Notes under the pieces: generated by a model | Seen by the model: the letters and a program-made list of their open reading frames with translations, nothing else | The model's database searches: none | What the model was told of the DNA's origin: nothing | Shown here: positions 1-7,019 of the stretch, in pieces | Layout of the letters: each line of letters begins with the position of its first letter | Position numbering within the stretch: the stretch's first letter is position 1 | Source of the DNA: Pseudomonadota bacterium | GTDB lineage: Bacteria; Pseudomonadota; Gammaproteobacteria; Acidiferrobacterales; Acidiferrobacteraceae | Length of the DNA stretch: 14,445 nucleotides | Direction of reading: 5' to 3' | Assembly: GCA_021797365.1 (NCBI GenBank) | Contig: JAJZZU010000025.1 | Coordinates: 1-14,445 of the forward strand | Program-made: the position numbers and the translations under genes

Positions 1-2
1 AC

Positions 3-386
3 GATTTCCTGCCCAATTTTGGCCGCATAACCCGCTACTATTCGCCCGGTGGCCCCGGCGTGCGCACCGATGCCGCCATTTACACGGGGTATGAGTTCCC
101 TCCCTATTATGATTCTATGTGTGCCAAATTGACCATATGGGCTCTGACATGGGATAAGGCCTTGGCGCGTGCCAGGCGCGCGCTGCTGGACATGGGGGTG
201 TCTGGCGTCAAGACGACCATCCCCTACCACCTGGAGATATTAAAGACCGCTGAATTCCGCGGTGGCCTGTTCAATACCGCTTTTGTCGAGGACCACCCGG
301 AACTCAGCAACTACTCGGCGCGCCGTCCAACGTCGCATCTTGCGGCGGCGATTGCCGCCGCCATTGCCGCGCACCATGGATTGTAG
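3..386 (+). CDS. pycA: Biotin carboxylase subunit, C-terminal part (pyruvate carboxylase subunit A-like), 5'-truncated by window edge
   Basis: This is the last 127 codons of a biotin carboxylase; the gene starts outside the window and the reading frame enters at base 3. The visible part is the C-terminal ATP-grasp-associated domain. It shows FLPNFGRITRYYSPGGPGVR (the family has FLPSPGKI..PGGPGVR), then IYTGYEFPPYYDSM..KL, then GVKTTIPYHLEIL, all in the order found in acetyl-CoA and pyruvate carboxylases. Such enzymes use ATP and bicarbonate to carboxylate biotin on a carrier protein. The next gene, 87 bases downstream, encodes a carboxyltransferase plus biotin carrier domain. This pairing indicates the A subunit of a two-subunit pyruvate carboxylase rather than AccC of acetyl-CoA carboxylase. 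The family assignment is firm. The A-subunit role rests on context. The last 20 or so residues, alanine-rich, are a poorly conserved tail. Confidence 0.9.
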   Translation, partial: DFLPNFGRITRYYSPGGPGVRTDAAIYTGYEFPPYYDSMCAKLTIWALTWDKALARARRALLDMGVSGVKTTIPYHLEILKTAEFRGGLFNTAFVEDHPELSNYSARRPTSHLAAAIAAAIAAHHGL

Positions 387-438
387 ACGCATATCGGTGG
401 CCCCGGCAGCGAACGCGACGCAAGACGCGCCCCCGGGG

Positions 439-444
439 TATAAT
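439..444 (+). promoter_or_regulatory. Possible -10 hexamer upstream of pycB
   Basis: A perfect TATAAT lies 30 bases before the GTG start of the pycB-like gene, in the short gap after the biotin carboxylase gene. No convincing -35 element is found 16-18 bases upstream (the sequence there is GC-rich). It may be an internal promoter, an extended or activator-dependent one, or chance. Confidence 0.25.
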
Positions 445-473
445 CAAGAACTCATGATGACAGGTAGATAATC

Positions 474-2327
474 GTGGCAAAGACGCGTGTACAAATCACC
501 GACGTGATCCTGCGGGATGCGCATCAATCCCTGATAGCCACCCGCCTGCGCACCGAGGACATGTTGCCCGCGTGCCCGGATCTCGACGCCGTCGGCTACT
601 GGTCTCTGGAGGCCTGGGGGGGCGCGACCTTCGACGCGTGTTTGCGCTTTCTGAAGGAGGATCCATGGGAAAGGCTGCGGCTTTTGAAGGCCGCGTTGCC
701 GCGCACGCGCATCCAGATGCTGCTGCGCGGCCAGAATCTCCTCGGCTACCGCCATTATTCGGATGATGTCGTCCGCGCGTTCGTAGCCAAGGCCGCCGAC
801 AACGGAGTCGATGTGTTCCGGATATTCGATGCCATGAACGACACGCGTAATCTGCGTGTGGCCATCGAGGCGGTACTGCAAAGCGGCAAGCATGCCGAGG
901 GGACCATCTGCTACACGACAAGCCCGGTGCACAGCGTCCCGGCGTTCGTAGCCATGGCCCGGGAGCTGGAGGCCATGGGCTGCCAGACGATTGCGTTAAA
1001 GGACATGGCCGGACTTTTGACGCCCACCAAAACCACGGCGCTCGTGAAGGCGCTCGTAAAAGCGGTGAAGGTCCCGCTGCATCTCCATTCCCATTCGACG
1101 TCGGGCCTCGCCACCGTCTGTCAGTGGAAGGCGATCGAAAGCGGATGTTATCTGATCGATACGGCATTGTCGGCGTTTGGCGAGGGCACCAGCCATCCGC
1201 CCACCGAGAGCCTGGTCGCGGCGTTGCGCGAAACCGCTCATGATACCGGGCTGGATCTGGAGCGCCTCGAGCGCATCAACGCCTATTTTCGTGACGTGCG
1301 CAAACGTTATCACCAGTTCGAAAGCGACCATACGGGGGTCGACAGCCGGGTTCATGTCAATCAAGTGCCGGGCGGGATGATCTCCAATCTGGCGAATCAG
1401 TTGAAGGAACAGGGGGCGCTTGCGCGCATGGACGAGGTGCTGCTCGAAATTCCGCGCGTGCGCGCCGATCTCGGCTATCCGCCGCTCGTCACGCCGACAT
1501 CGCAGATCGTGGGGACGCAGGCGGTATTGAATGTGCTGACCGGTCAGCGCTACAAGAGCATTACGAACGAGGTTAAGCTGTACCTCCAGGGCCGCTACGG
1601 CGCGCCCCCGGGGATCATAGACAGCCGCGTACGCCGGCTCGCCATCGGCAACCAGCCGGTCATAACCCATCGACCGGCCGACGACATCCCTCCGGAGATG
1701 GCGAAATTGCGTGCCGAGATCGGCGATTTGGCAAAGAGCGAGGAGGACGTCCTCACCTATGCGATGTTTCCAGAGATCGGTCGCCAGTTTCTGGAGGAAC
1801 GCGCCGCCGGCACGCTGCGACCCGAGGAGCTTTTGCCTCCACCCGAGGCGCAGTCCGCCCCCTGCTATCTCGCGCCCACCGATTTCAATGTCACGATGCA
1901 TGGCGAAACCTACAACATCAAGATCCGCGGGGCCGGGCACAAAAACGAGGAGCAACGACCGTTCTACGTTTATGTCGATGGCATGCCCGAGGAGATCATG
2001 GTGGAAACCATGGGTATCGTGCCGACCGAGGGCGCCGGCGGGGATTTCCGCGAACCCGGCGTGGCCCCCGTGGCCAGCATGGCGGCGGGGCTTCGTCGCC
2101 CGCGGGCCGTCAAGGCCGGTGATGTCACAAGCGCCATGCCCGGGACCGTGGTCGATGTGCTCGTGACCATAGGACAGGTCCTGAAGGCCGGTGATCCGGT
2201 GCTCGTCATCGAGGCCATGAAGATGGAAAACGAGGTGCCGGCCCCGATCAAGGGGACGGTGAAGAGTATCCACGTCAAGAAGGGCGACAGCGTAAATCCC
2301 AACGAAGCCCTGGTCGAGATCGGCTAG
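474..2327 (+). CDS. pycB: Pyruvate carboxylase subunit B / oxaloacetate decarboxylase alpha-type carboxyltransferase with biotin carrier domain
   Basis: The 617-residue protein transfers CO2 from carboxybiotin to pyruvate to give oxaloacetate, feeding the TCA cycle and biosynthesis. Residues 5-300 form the carboxyltransferase TIM barrel. ILRDAHQSL carries the metal-binding Asp15, IALKDMAGLL the lysine that is carbamylated in this family (Lys176), and LHLHSHSTSG the metal ligands His205 and His207. RGQNLLGYRHY and FRIFDAMND are further family signatures. A conserved PYC-OADA domain follows. A C-terminal biotinyl domain (about 545-617) has VIEAMKMEN with the biotinylated Lys583. A TAG stop in frame at 465 leaves GTG 474 as the first possible start, with AGGT nine bases before it. 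The adjacent biotin carboxylase gene and the lack of membrane beta or gamma subunit genes favour pyruvate carboxylase over sodium-pumping oxaloacetate decarboxylase. The decarboxylase reading remains a less likely alternative. Confidence 0.93.
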   Translation: MAKTRVQITDVILRDAHQSLIATRLRTEDMLPACPDLDAVGYWSLEAWGGATFDACLRFLKEDPWERLRLLKAALPRTRIQMLLRGQNLLGYRHYSDDVVRAFVAKAADNGVDVFRIFDAMNDTRNLRVAIEAVLQSGKHAEGTICYTTSPVHSVPAFVAMARELEAMGCQTIALKDMAGLLTPTKTTALVKALVKAVKVPLHLHSHSTSGLATVCQWKAIESGCYLIDTALSAFGEGTSHPPTESLVAALRETAHDTGLDLERLERINAYFRDVRKRYHQFESDHTGVDSRVHVNQVPGGMISNLANQLKEQGALARMDEVLLEIPRVRADLGYPPLVTPTSQIVGTQAVLNVLTGQRYKSITNEVKLYLQGRYGAPPGIIDSRVRRLAIGNQPVITHRPADDIPPEMAKLRAEIGDLAKSEEDVLTYAMFPEIGRQFLEERAAGTLRPEELLPPPEAQSAPCYLAPTDFNVTMHGETYNIKIRGAGHKNEEQRPFYVYVDGMPEEIMVETMGIVPTEGAGGDFREPGVAPVASMAAGLRRPRAVKAGDVTSAMPGTVVDVLVTIGQVLKAGDPVLVIEAMKMENEVPAPIKGTVKSIHVKKGDSVNPNEALVEIG

Positions 2328-2333
2328 CCCGTG

Positions 2334-2918
2334 ATGGCGCCGCAACGTCTGGTCCTGGCCTCGGGTTCGCGCTATCGCCACGAGCTTTTGACGCGACTCA
2401 AGATCCCCTTCGAGGTCCTGGTGTCGGACGCCGATGAGACCAGACATCCCGGGGAAGACGCAGGCGCCTTGACCGAGCGCCTGGCGATCGCCAAGGCGCG
2501 GGCGGTCAGTCCCGGGGCGCCTGATGCCCTCATAATCGGTTCCGATCAGGTCGCCGAATATGATGGTGAAATTGTCGGCAAACCGGGCGGATTCGAGGAG
2601 GCCGCTCGCCAATTGCGGCGCATATCCGGCAAGACGGCGCGCCTATATACGGGACTTGCGCTCCTGAATGCCCGGACCGGCCATGTGCAGTCGGAAGTGG
2701 CGCTGTTCGAGGTGGTCTTTCGTGTGCTCGATGAGCGGCGTATCACCCGCTATCTCGAGAAGGAGCGGCCCTACGACTGTGCCGGAAGCGCGAAGTCCGA
2801 AGGACTCGGCATCGCCCTGTTCGAGCGCTTCATCGGCGATGATCCGACCACTTTGATCGGCCTGCCGCTCATCCGGCTCGTGCGCATGCTTGAGGCCGAA
2901 GGATTCGAGATTCCCTAA
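2334..2918 (+). CDS. yceF: Maf family nucleotide pyrophosphatase, YceF type (7-methyl-GTP pyrophosphatase)
   Basis: The 194-residue protein is a Maf/HAM1-superfamily pyrophosphatase that hydrolyses modified nucleoside triphosphates. The YceF subgroup prefers 7-methyl-GTP and is thought to clean the nucleotide pool. The N-terminal LASGSRYRHELL is the Maf phosphate-binding signature. IIGSDQV holds the catalytic Asp71, followed by GKPG. The C-terminal run YDCAGSAKSEGLGI..LFERF and the nearby TLIGLPLIRL closely resemble E. coli YceF rather than YhdE, which is a dTTP/UTP pyrophosphatase. The gene begins only 3-6 bases after the pycB stop, so the two are probably co-transcribed and perhaps translationally coupled. 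An alternative GTG start at 2331 would add one residue. I prefer ATG 2334 because the conserved strand then starts near residue 5. No strong Shine-Dalgarno is visible, only GAGA about 14 bases upstream. Confidence 0.92.
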   Translation: MAPQRLVLASGSRYRHELLTRLKIPFEVLVSDADETRHPGEDAGALTERLAIAKARAVSPGAPDALIIGSDQVAEYDGEIVGKPGGFEEAARQLRRISGKTARLYTGLALLNARTGHVQSEVALFEVVFRVLDERRITRYLEKERPYDCAGSAKSEGLGIALFERFIGDDPTTLIGLPLIRLVRMLEAEGFEIP

Positions 2919-2994
2919 GATCCCGTCGTGTTTTCGTGGGGGGTCGTCCAGGGGCCTGCCGTGCGTCCGGTGGTAGGCCTCGCCCCGCGCGCCC

Positions 2995-4146
2995 CTACCC
3001 CGCCCCCTGTCTGTGCGCGACGGCACGCCGCATCCGGTCCAAGGCATCCTCGAGCAGCACCCGCCGGCACCCGAAGTTGAGGCGAACAAAGCCCTGCGCT
3101 CCAAAATCCGCACCGTCGGACAGCCCGACCCCGGCGCCCTCGAAGAACCGCTGCGGGTTCTGGGGTGCTAGGGTGCGGGCGTCTATCCAGGCGAGATAAG
3201 TCGCCTCGACGGGCGCGACCTCGAGCCCCGGCATGGCCCGCACGGCGTTGAGCACAAGCGCGGCGTTATCGCGCAGGTAACCGATCAAGGCTTGGCGCCA
3301 TGGTTCGGCGTCGCGATAGGCGGCCAGGGCGGCGGCGAAACCGAGCACATTCACATCCGGAACGATACCCTTCATGGCCGCGCGGAAGCGCTCGCGCAGG
3401 GCGGGGTCCGGGATCACCGCAAACGAAAACCCGAGCCCGGGCACGTTGAAGGTCTTGCTGGGTGCCATGAGCGTGATCGTGCGCCGCGCAAGATCAGGGT
3501 GCAGGCTGGCAATCGACCGATGGCGCAAGGAGGCATCGAGCACGAGGCCCGCGTGGATCTCGTCTGCGCAGATGATGAGCTCATGGCGTTCACAGAATCG
3601 GCCAAGGCGCTCGAGTTCTTCGACCGTGTATACCCGCCCCACGGGGTTGTGGGGGTTGCACAACAGGAACAGCCGGGTGGTCGGCGTGATCGTCTCCTCT
3701 AGGGCCTCCCAATCGATGACATAACGATCGGCGTGGCAGGCCAGGGGGGCGGTGATGAGTTGGCGCGAGGCGAGACGTGGCGCGCTCAGGAATGGCGGGT
3801 AGACGGGGGTCAGGGTAAGCACGTCATCGCCCTCGGCCCCGGTGGCGCGACACGCGAGATTCAGCGCCGAGACAAGGCCTGGCAACCACACGATCCATTC
3901 CGGCCGCAGCACCCAGCCGTTATGGGCATGGACATAAGCAAGGATCGCCTCGAGCAGCCCCTTGGGGGCGTTGCCATAACCGAAGACGCCATGCGCCACG
4001 CGCTCTTGCAGGGCGCGCACGATCACGTCCGGCGACGCAAAGTCCATGTCGGCCACCCACAGCGGCAGAATGTCGCGGTCTCGATAGCGGTCCCATTTGA
4101 CGCTGCCGGTGTTGCGTCGTTCGATGGGTACATCGAAATCCTCCAC
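2995..4146 (-). CDS. patB: PatB/MalY family pyridoxal-phosphate C-S lyase (cystathionine beta-lyase-like aminotransferase fold)
   Basis: The 383-residue protein is a fold-type I PLP enzyme of the PatB/MalY group, which cleaves the C-S bond of cystathionine or similar cysteine conjugates to give thiol, pyruvate and ammonia. Visible signatures are RRNTGSVKWD near the start, LPLWVADMDF (27-36), LLCNPHNPVGR (161-171), ICADEIHAGL (192-201) with PLP-contacting Asp195, and APSKTFNVPG with the Schiff-base Lys231. The frame stays open upstream for another 235 codons, but the homology begins at residue 3 of the chosen protein. A textbook AAGGAGG (4151-4157 on the complement) sits four bases before GTG 4146, so that start is well supported and the length matches the usual 385-400. 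The gene is convergent with yceF across a 76-base gap. Some relatives (MalY) also act as regulators, which cannot be judged here. Confidence 0.93.
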   Translation of the reverse strand: MEDFDVPIERRNTGSVKWDRYRDRDILPLWVADMDFASPDVIVRALQERVAHGVFGYGNAPKGLLEAILAYVHAHNGWVLRPEWIVWLPGLVSALNLACRATGAEGDDVLTLTPVYPPFLSAPRLASRQLITAPLACHADRYVIDWEALEETITPTTRLFLLCNPHNPVGRVYTVEELERLGRFCERHELIICADEIHAGLVLDASLRHRSIASLHPDLARRTITLMAPSKTFNVPGLGFSFAVIPDPALRERFRAAMKGIVPDVNVLGFAAALAAYRDAEPWRQALIGYLRDNAALVLNAVRAMPGLEVAPVEATYLAWIDARTLAPQNPQRFFEGAGVGLSDGADFGAQGFVRLNFGCRRVLLEDALDRMRRAVAHRQGAG

Positions 4147-4820
4147 GCTTCCTCCTTGTCTTTGTTGCTCATCGGTCCCGCGCCACAGTCCGTATCGCCA
4201 TATCGCCACGCACGGGCGCGCCTTACGATCTCCGCAGGAGCGGTCAAGGCGCCTTTTGGCAAACCCCTGTCGTGTCCCCTCCCCTGCTCGCTGCCGGGTG
4301 CGCACCCCTCGCCGGGCCGATCCTGTCACCCGTGTCATCATCCCGGCCATCGGAACCGATGAGTCAAGGCCTCGTGTGCCGCCCCGGCCATGGATCGCGC
4401 CGGCACGGGCGCCTCTGAAAGATCGCGGCCCCATCCGCACGCGCCCATCCCGCTGCTCAGCCGCGCCGGCATGATCGCAAAGAAACCATGGTAGCGGAAG
4501 ATGCCGGGAAGATGTGGCGCGTAACGTAATGGCAGTCGTGCCCGATGCCTTGGCCGCGTTCGGTCCATGAACCATCGGGCCTATGCGCGTCCGCCGGGTT
4601 CGCCACCCTCCATCGCCACGATCACCCAAAGATTTTGTGGGGGTGATCCAACTGCCCGCCCGGTCGCAGCCCATCGGTCTGCCACAGGCCATGACCAGCG
4701 CCACCGCCGCGATCGTTTGTGCAAAAAACAGGTGCGGCGCCCTTGCCAAAGCCGGATCACCGGTCGCGCGACGGGGGCGTACGATAGCCTCCCTGTCGGA
4801 AATGGCGATGGAGATGTCCG
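4147..4820. other. 674-base intergenic stretch without a convincing gene
   Basis: This gap separates the divergent patB (minus) and ASRT (plus) genes and must carry both promoters. Several ORFs cross it, but all have the arginine, proline and alanine excess typical of shadow frames in GC-rich DNA, and none shows a recognisable domain. On the minus strand TTGACC (complement of 4242-4247) could be a -35 for patB, without a good -10 partner. On the plus strand TACGAT at 4780-4785 could be a -10 for the ASRT gene, without a good -35. An 8-base inverted repeat lies at 4620-4648. I see no tRNA, riboswitch or IS end. The length suggests either a decayed gene or an unrecognised small RNA or regulatory region. 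Confidence 0.6.
4620..4648. repeat. Perfect 8-base inverted repeat (GATCACCC / GGGTGATC)
   Basis: GATCACCC at 4620-4627 is matched by GGGTGATC at 4641-4648 around a 13-base, A/T-richer spacer. It lies about 170 bases before the ASRT gene. The dyad could be an operator for a dimeric regulator or the stem of an RNA hairpin. No T-run follows it on the plus strand, so it does not look like a standard terminator. Confidence 0.4.
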
Positions 4821-5198
4821 ATGAGGGATCATGTGATAGGCAGAACCACATGGGCCATTGCCGACGGCCATATACCGGCCTGGAGCAACGGACCGCAACC
4901 GGAGATGACGAGCCACGAGTCGGTGAGCATACTGAACGCCGGTGAGGTCGAGGCCCATGTCGAAATGCAGGTGTTCTTCTCCGACCGCGATCCCGTTGGG
5001 CCGTATCGCATGACCATTGCCCCTCGGCGTACCCGTCATGTGCGCTGTAATGATCTGAGCGATCCAGAACCGATCCCCAAGGGTGTGGACTATTCCATCA
5101 TCATACGAGCCGACGCGCCGGTCGTCGTGCAACATACGCGGCTCGATTCCCGGCAATCGCCAAACGCGCTTATCAGCACCATTGCCTTCAGCGAATAA
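4821..5198 (+). CDS. Sensory rhodopsin transducer (ASRT) family small-molecule-binding protein
   Basis: The 125-residue soluble protein belongs to the family of the Anabaena sensory rhodopsin transducer. As recalled from memory, the Anabaena protein shares most of its motifs: GRTTWAIADGHIP (7-19), HESVSILNAG (33-42) with the following acidic Glu-x-Glu stretch, VFFSDRDPVGPYRMTI, APRRTRHVRCNDL, and the C-terminal VVVQHTRLDSRQ..NALISTIA. The length equals that of the Anabaena protein. ASRT forms a tetrameric beta-sandwich and in Anabaena partners a membrane rhodopsin. Comparative work on the family predicted that most members bind small molecules, probably sugar-like, in organisms without rhodopsins. 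No rhodopsin gene lies in this window. The gene is 30 bases upstream of the thiamine-diphosphate enzyme gene, which suggests co-expression and a metabolic sensing role. A GGAG about seven bases before ATG 4821 supports the start. The family call is confident; the role is inferred. Confidence 0.93.
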   Translation: MRDHVIGRTTWAIADGHIPAWSNGPQPEMTSHESVSILNAGEVEAHVEMQVFFSDRDPVGPYRMTIAPRRTRHVRCNDLSDPEPIPKGVDYSIIIRADAPVVVQHTRLDSRQSPNALISTIAFSE

Positions 5199-5228
5199 TC
5201 TCATCCAGAACGGACCGAAGGAGGAAAC

Positions 5229-7019
5229 ATGGCAGATACAGTGGCGGATTTCATGCTAGAGAGGCTGCGCGAATGGGGTATACGGCGTTTCTACGGCTAT
5301 CCTGGAGACGGTATAAACGGCCTGCTGGGTGCCATGGGGCGCGCAAGTGCCGACGTGGATTTTGTTCAGGTCCGTCATGAGGAACTGGCGGCATTCATGG
5401 CTTGTGCGCACGCCAAATACACGGGCGAGGTGGGATGCTGCGTGGCGACCTCGGGGCCTGGTGCCATCCATTTGCTAAATGGTCTATATGACGCGAAGCT
5501 CGACCATCAGCCGGTAGTGGCCATCGTGGGCCAGGCGGCGAGCACGGTCATGGGCGGCCATTATCAGCAAGAGGTCGATCTGCATACCTTGTTCCGGGAC
5601 GTCGCCGGGGAGTATGTGCACACCCTCATGAACCCGGTCCAGACCCGTCATATCGTCGATCGCGCGGTGCGCATAGCGCTTGCCGAGCGCACTGTGACCT
5701 GCATCATTCTCCCGAACGATGTGCAGGAGATGCGCGCGGTCAAGAAGCCGCCCCATGCCCATAATACGATACACTCAAGCGTCGGCTATATGCGCCCCTA
5801 TGTCATACCGGAGGAGCGTGATCTGCATCGCGCCGCCGAGATCCTGAATCACGGCCAACGGGTGGCCATGCTGGTCGGTGCCGGGTGCCTTTCGGCGACC
5901 GACGAGGTGATAGCGGTTGCCGAAAGGTTGGGGGCGGGTGTGGCGAAGGCCCTGCTCGGCAAGGCCGCGGTCCCGGATGATCTCCCGTTCGTGACCGGTT
6001 CCATGGGTCTGCTTGGCACCAAACCCAGTTTCGATATGATGGAGGAGTGCGATACGCTCCTTATGGTCGGGTCCAGCTTCCCGTACAGTGAATTCCTTCC
6101 CCGCGAGGGTCGGGCCCGCGGTATTCAGATCGATATCGATGGCCGCATGCTCGGAATCCGTTATCCCATGGAACTGAATCTCATCGGCGATTCGGCCTCT
6201 ACGCTGAGGGCGCTTCTGCCGCTCTTGCGCCCCAAAACCGACCGATCATGGCGTAACAGGATCGAAAAAAATGTCGCGGAATGGTGGAAGGTCCTGGAGG
6301 CGCGCGCCCTGAACGACGGCAATCCCGTGAACCCGCAACGCCTGTTTTGGGAATTGTCGCAACGGCTTTCGGCGAACGCCATTTTGGCGTGCGATTCCGG
6401 CTCGGCGGCCAATTGGTATGCGCGCGACATCAAGATCAAACGGGGGATGAAGGCCTCGCTCTCGGGGACGCTCGCCACCATGGGGCCGGCCGTCCCCTAC
6501 GCGCTCGCCGCGAAGATCGCCTATCCGGATCGACCGGTCATCGCCATGACCGGTGACGGGGCCATGCAGATGAACGGCATGAACGACATCATAACCATTG
6601 CCCGGCATTGGCGGGAGTGGTCCGACCCGCACCTCATCATCCTGGTCTTGAACAACCGTGACTTGAACCAGGTCACGTGGGAGATGCGCGTGCTGGCCGG
6701 GAATCCGAAATACGAGGCCTCGCAGAGCGTGCCCGATTTTCCCTATGCCGCCTACGCCCAGATGCTCGGCCTTCGTGGCATAGTGGTCGACCGGCCGAGC
6801 GCCGCCGGGCCGGCCTGGGATGAGGCGCTGGCCGCCGATCGACCGGTGATCATCGATGCCCACACTGATCCGAACATTCCACCCCTGCCCCCGCATATTA
6901 CCTTCAAGCAGGCCAAGAACTTTACGTCGGCACTGGTGAAAGGCGATGTCGACGCGCTCGGCATCGTGCGCGCCTCGCTGGCGGAAGAATGGGAGGAGCT
7001 CGTACCCCATGGCCATTGA
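5229..7019 (+). CDS. Thiamine-diphosphate-dependent enzyme, pyruvate oxidase/acetolactate synthase group
   Basis: The 596-residue protein has the three-domain layout of pyruvate oxidases and related 2-oxo-acid enzymes. The N-terminal pyrimidine-binding domain (about 1-170) shows GYPGDGINGLL and RHEELAAFMA with the proton-relay Glu51, then SGPGAIHLLNGLYDA. The central domain (about 190-330) is of the FAD- or nucleotide-binding Rossmann-like type. The C-terminal domain (about 360-560) has the diphosphate-binding motif GDG (442-444) ending in NN (475-476). The 30-residue spacing includes a short insertion around HWREWSDPH. Such enzymes decarboxylate pyruvate or a similar 2-oxo acid, and the acceptor (quinone, oxygen or phosphate) cannot be read from the sequence. 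A GAAGGAGG five bases or so before ATG 5229 is a strong ribosome site. The 3' end overlaps the next gene by 11 bases. Resemblance is closest to PoxB and YdaP. Sulfoacetaldehyde acetyltransferase or a decarboxylase are alternatives. Confidence 0.88.
   Translation: MADTVADFMLERLREWGIRRFYGYPGDGINGLLGAMGRASADVDFVQVRHEELAAFMACAHAKYTGEVGCCVATSGPGAIHLLNGLYDAKLDHQPVVAIVGQAASTVMGGHYQQEVDLHTLFRDVAGEYVHTLMNPVQTRHIVDRAVRIALAERTVTCIILPNDVQEMRAVKKPPHAHNTIHSSVGYMRPYVIPEERDLHRAAEILNHGQRVAMLVGAGCLSATDEVIAVAERLGAGVAKALLGKAAVPDDLPFVTGSMGLLGTKPSFDMMEECDTLLMVGSSFPYSEFLPREGRARGIQIDIDGRMLGIRYPMELNLIGDSASTLRALLPLLRPKTDRSWRNRIEKNVAEWWKVLEARALNDGNPVNPQRLFWELSQRLSANAILACDSGSAANWYARDIKIKRGMKASLSGTLATMGPAVPYALAAKIAYPDRPVIAMTGDGAMQMNGMNDIITIARHWREWSDPHLIILVLNNRDLNQVTWEMRVLAGNPKYEASQSVPDFPYAAYAQMLGLRGIVVDRPSAAGPAWDEALAADRPVIIDAHTDPNIPPLPPHITFKQAKNFTSALVKGDVDALGIVRASLAEEWEELVPHGH

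Noticed and set aside
996..2612. 538-codon minus-strand open frame opposite pycB and maf
   Set aside because: It lies antisense to clearly conserved genes, has no recognisable domain, and its composition (His, Arg, Gly, Asp excess) is that of a shadow frame in GC-rich DNA.
2972..2999. Inverted repeat GGTAGG/CCTACC between yceF and patB as a bidirectional terminator
   Set aside because: The stem is only six base pairs with a 16-base loop, it overlaps the patB stop codon, and neither side has a T-run.
4147..4851. N-terminal extension of the patB frame by 235 codons
   Set aside because: Homology to the PatB/MalY family begins right after GTG 4146, which has a perfect ribosome site; the upstream part has low-complexity Arg/Gly/Thr-rich sequence and overlaps the divergent ASRT gene start.
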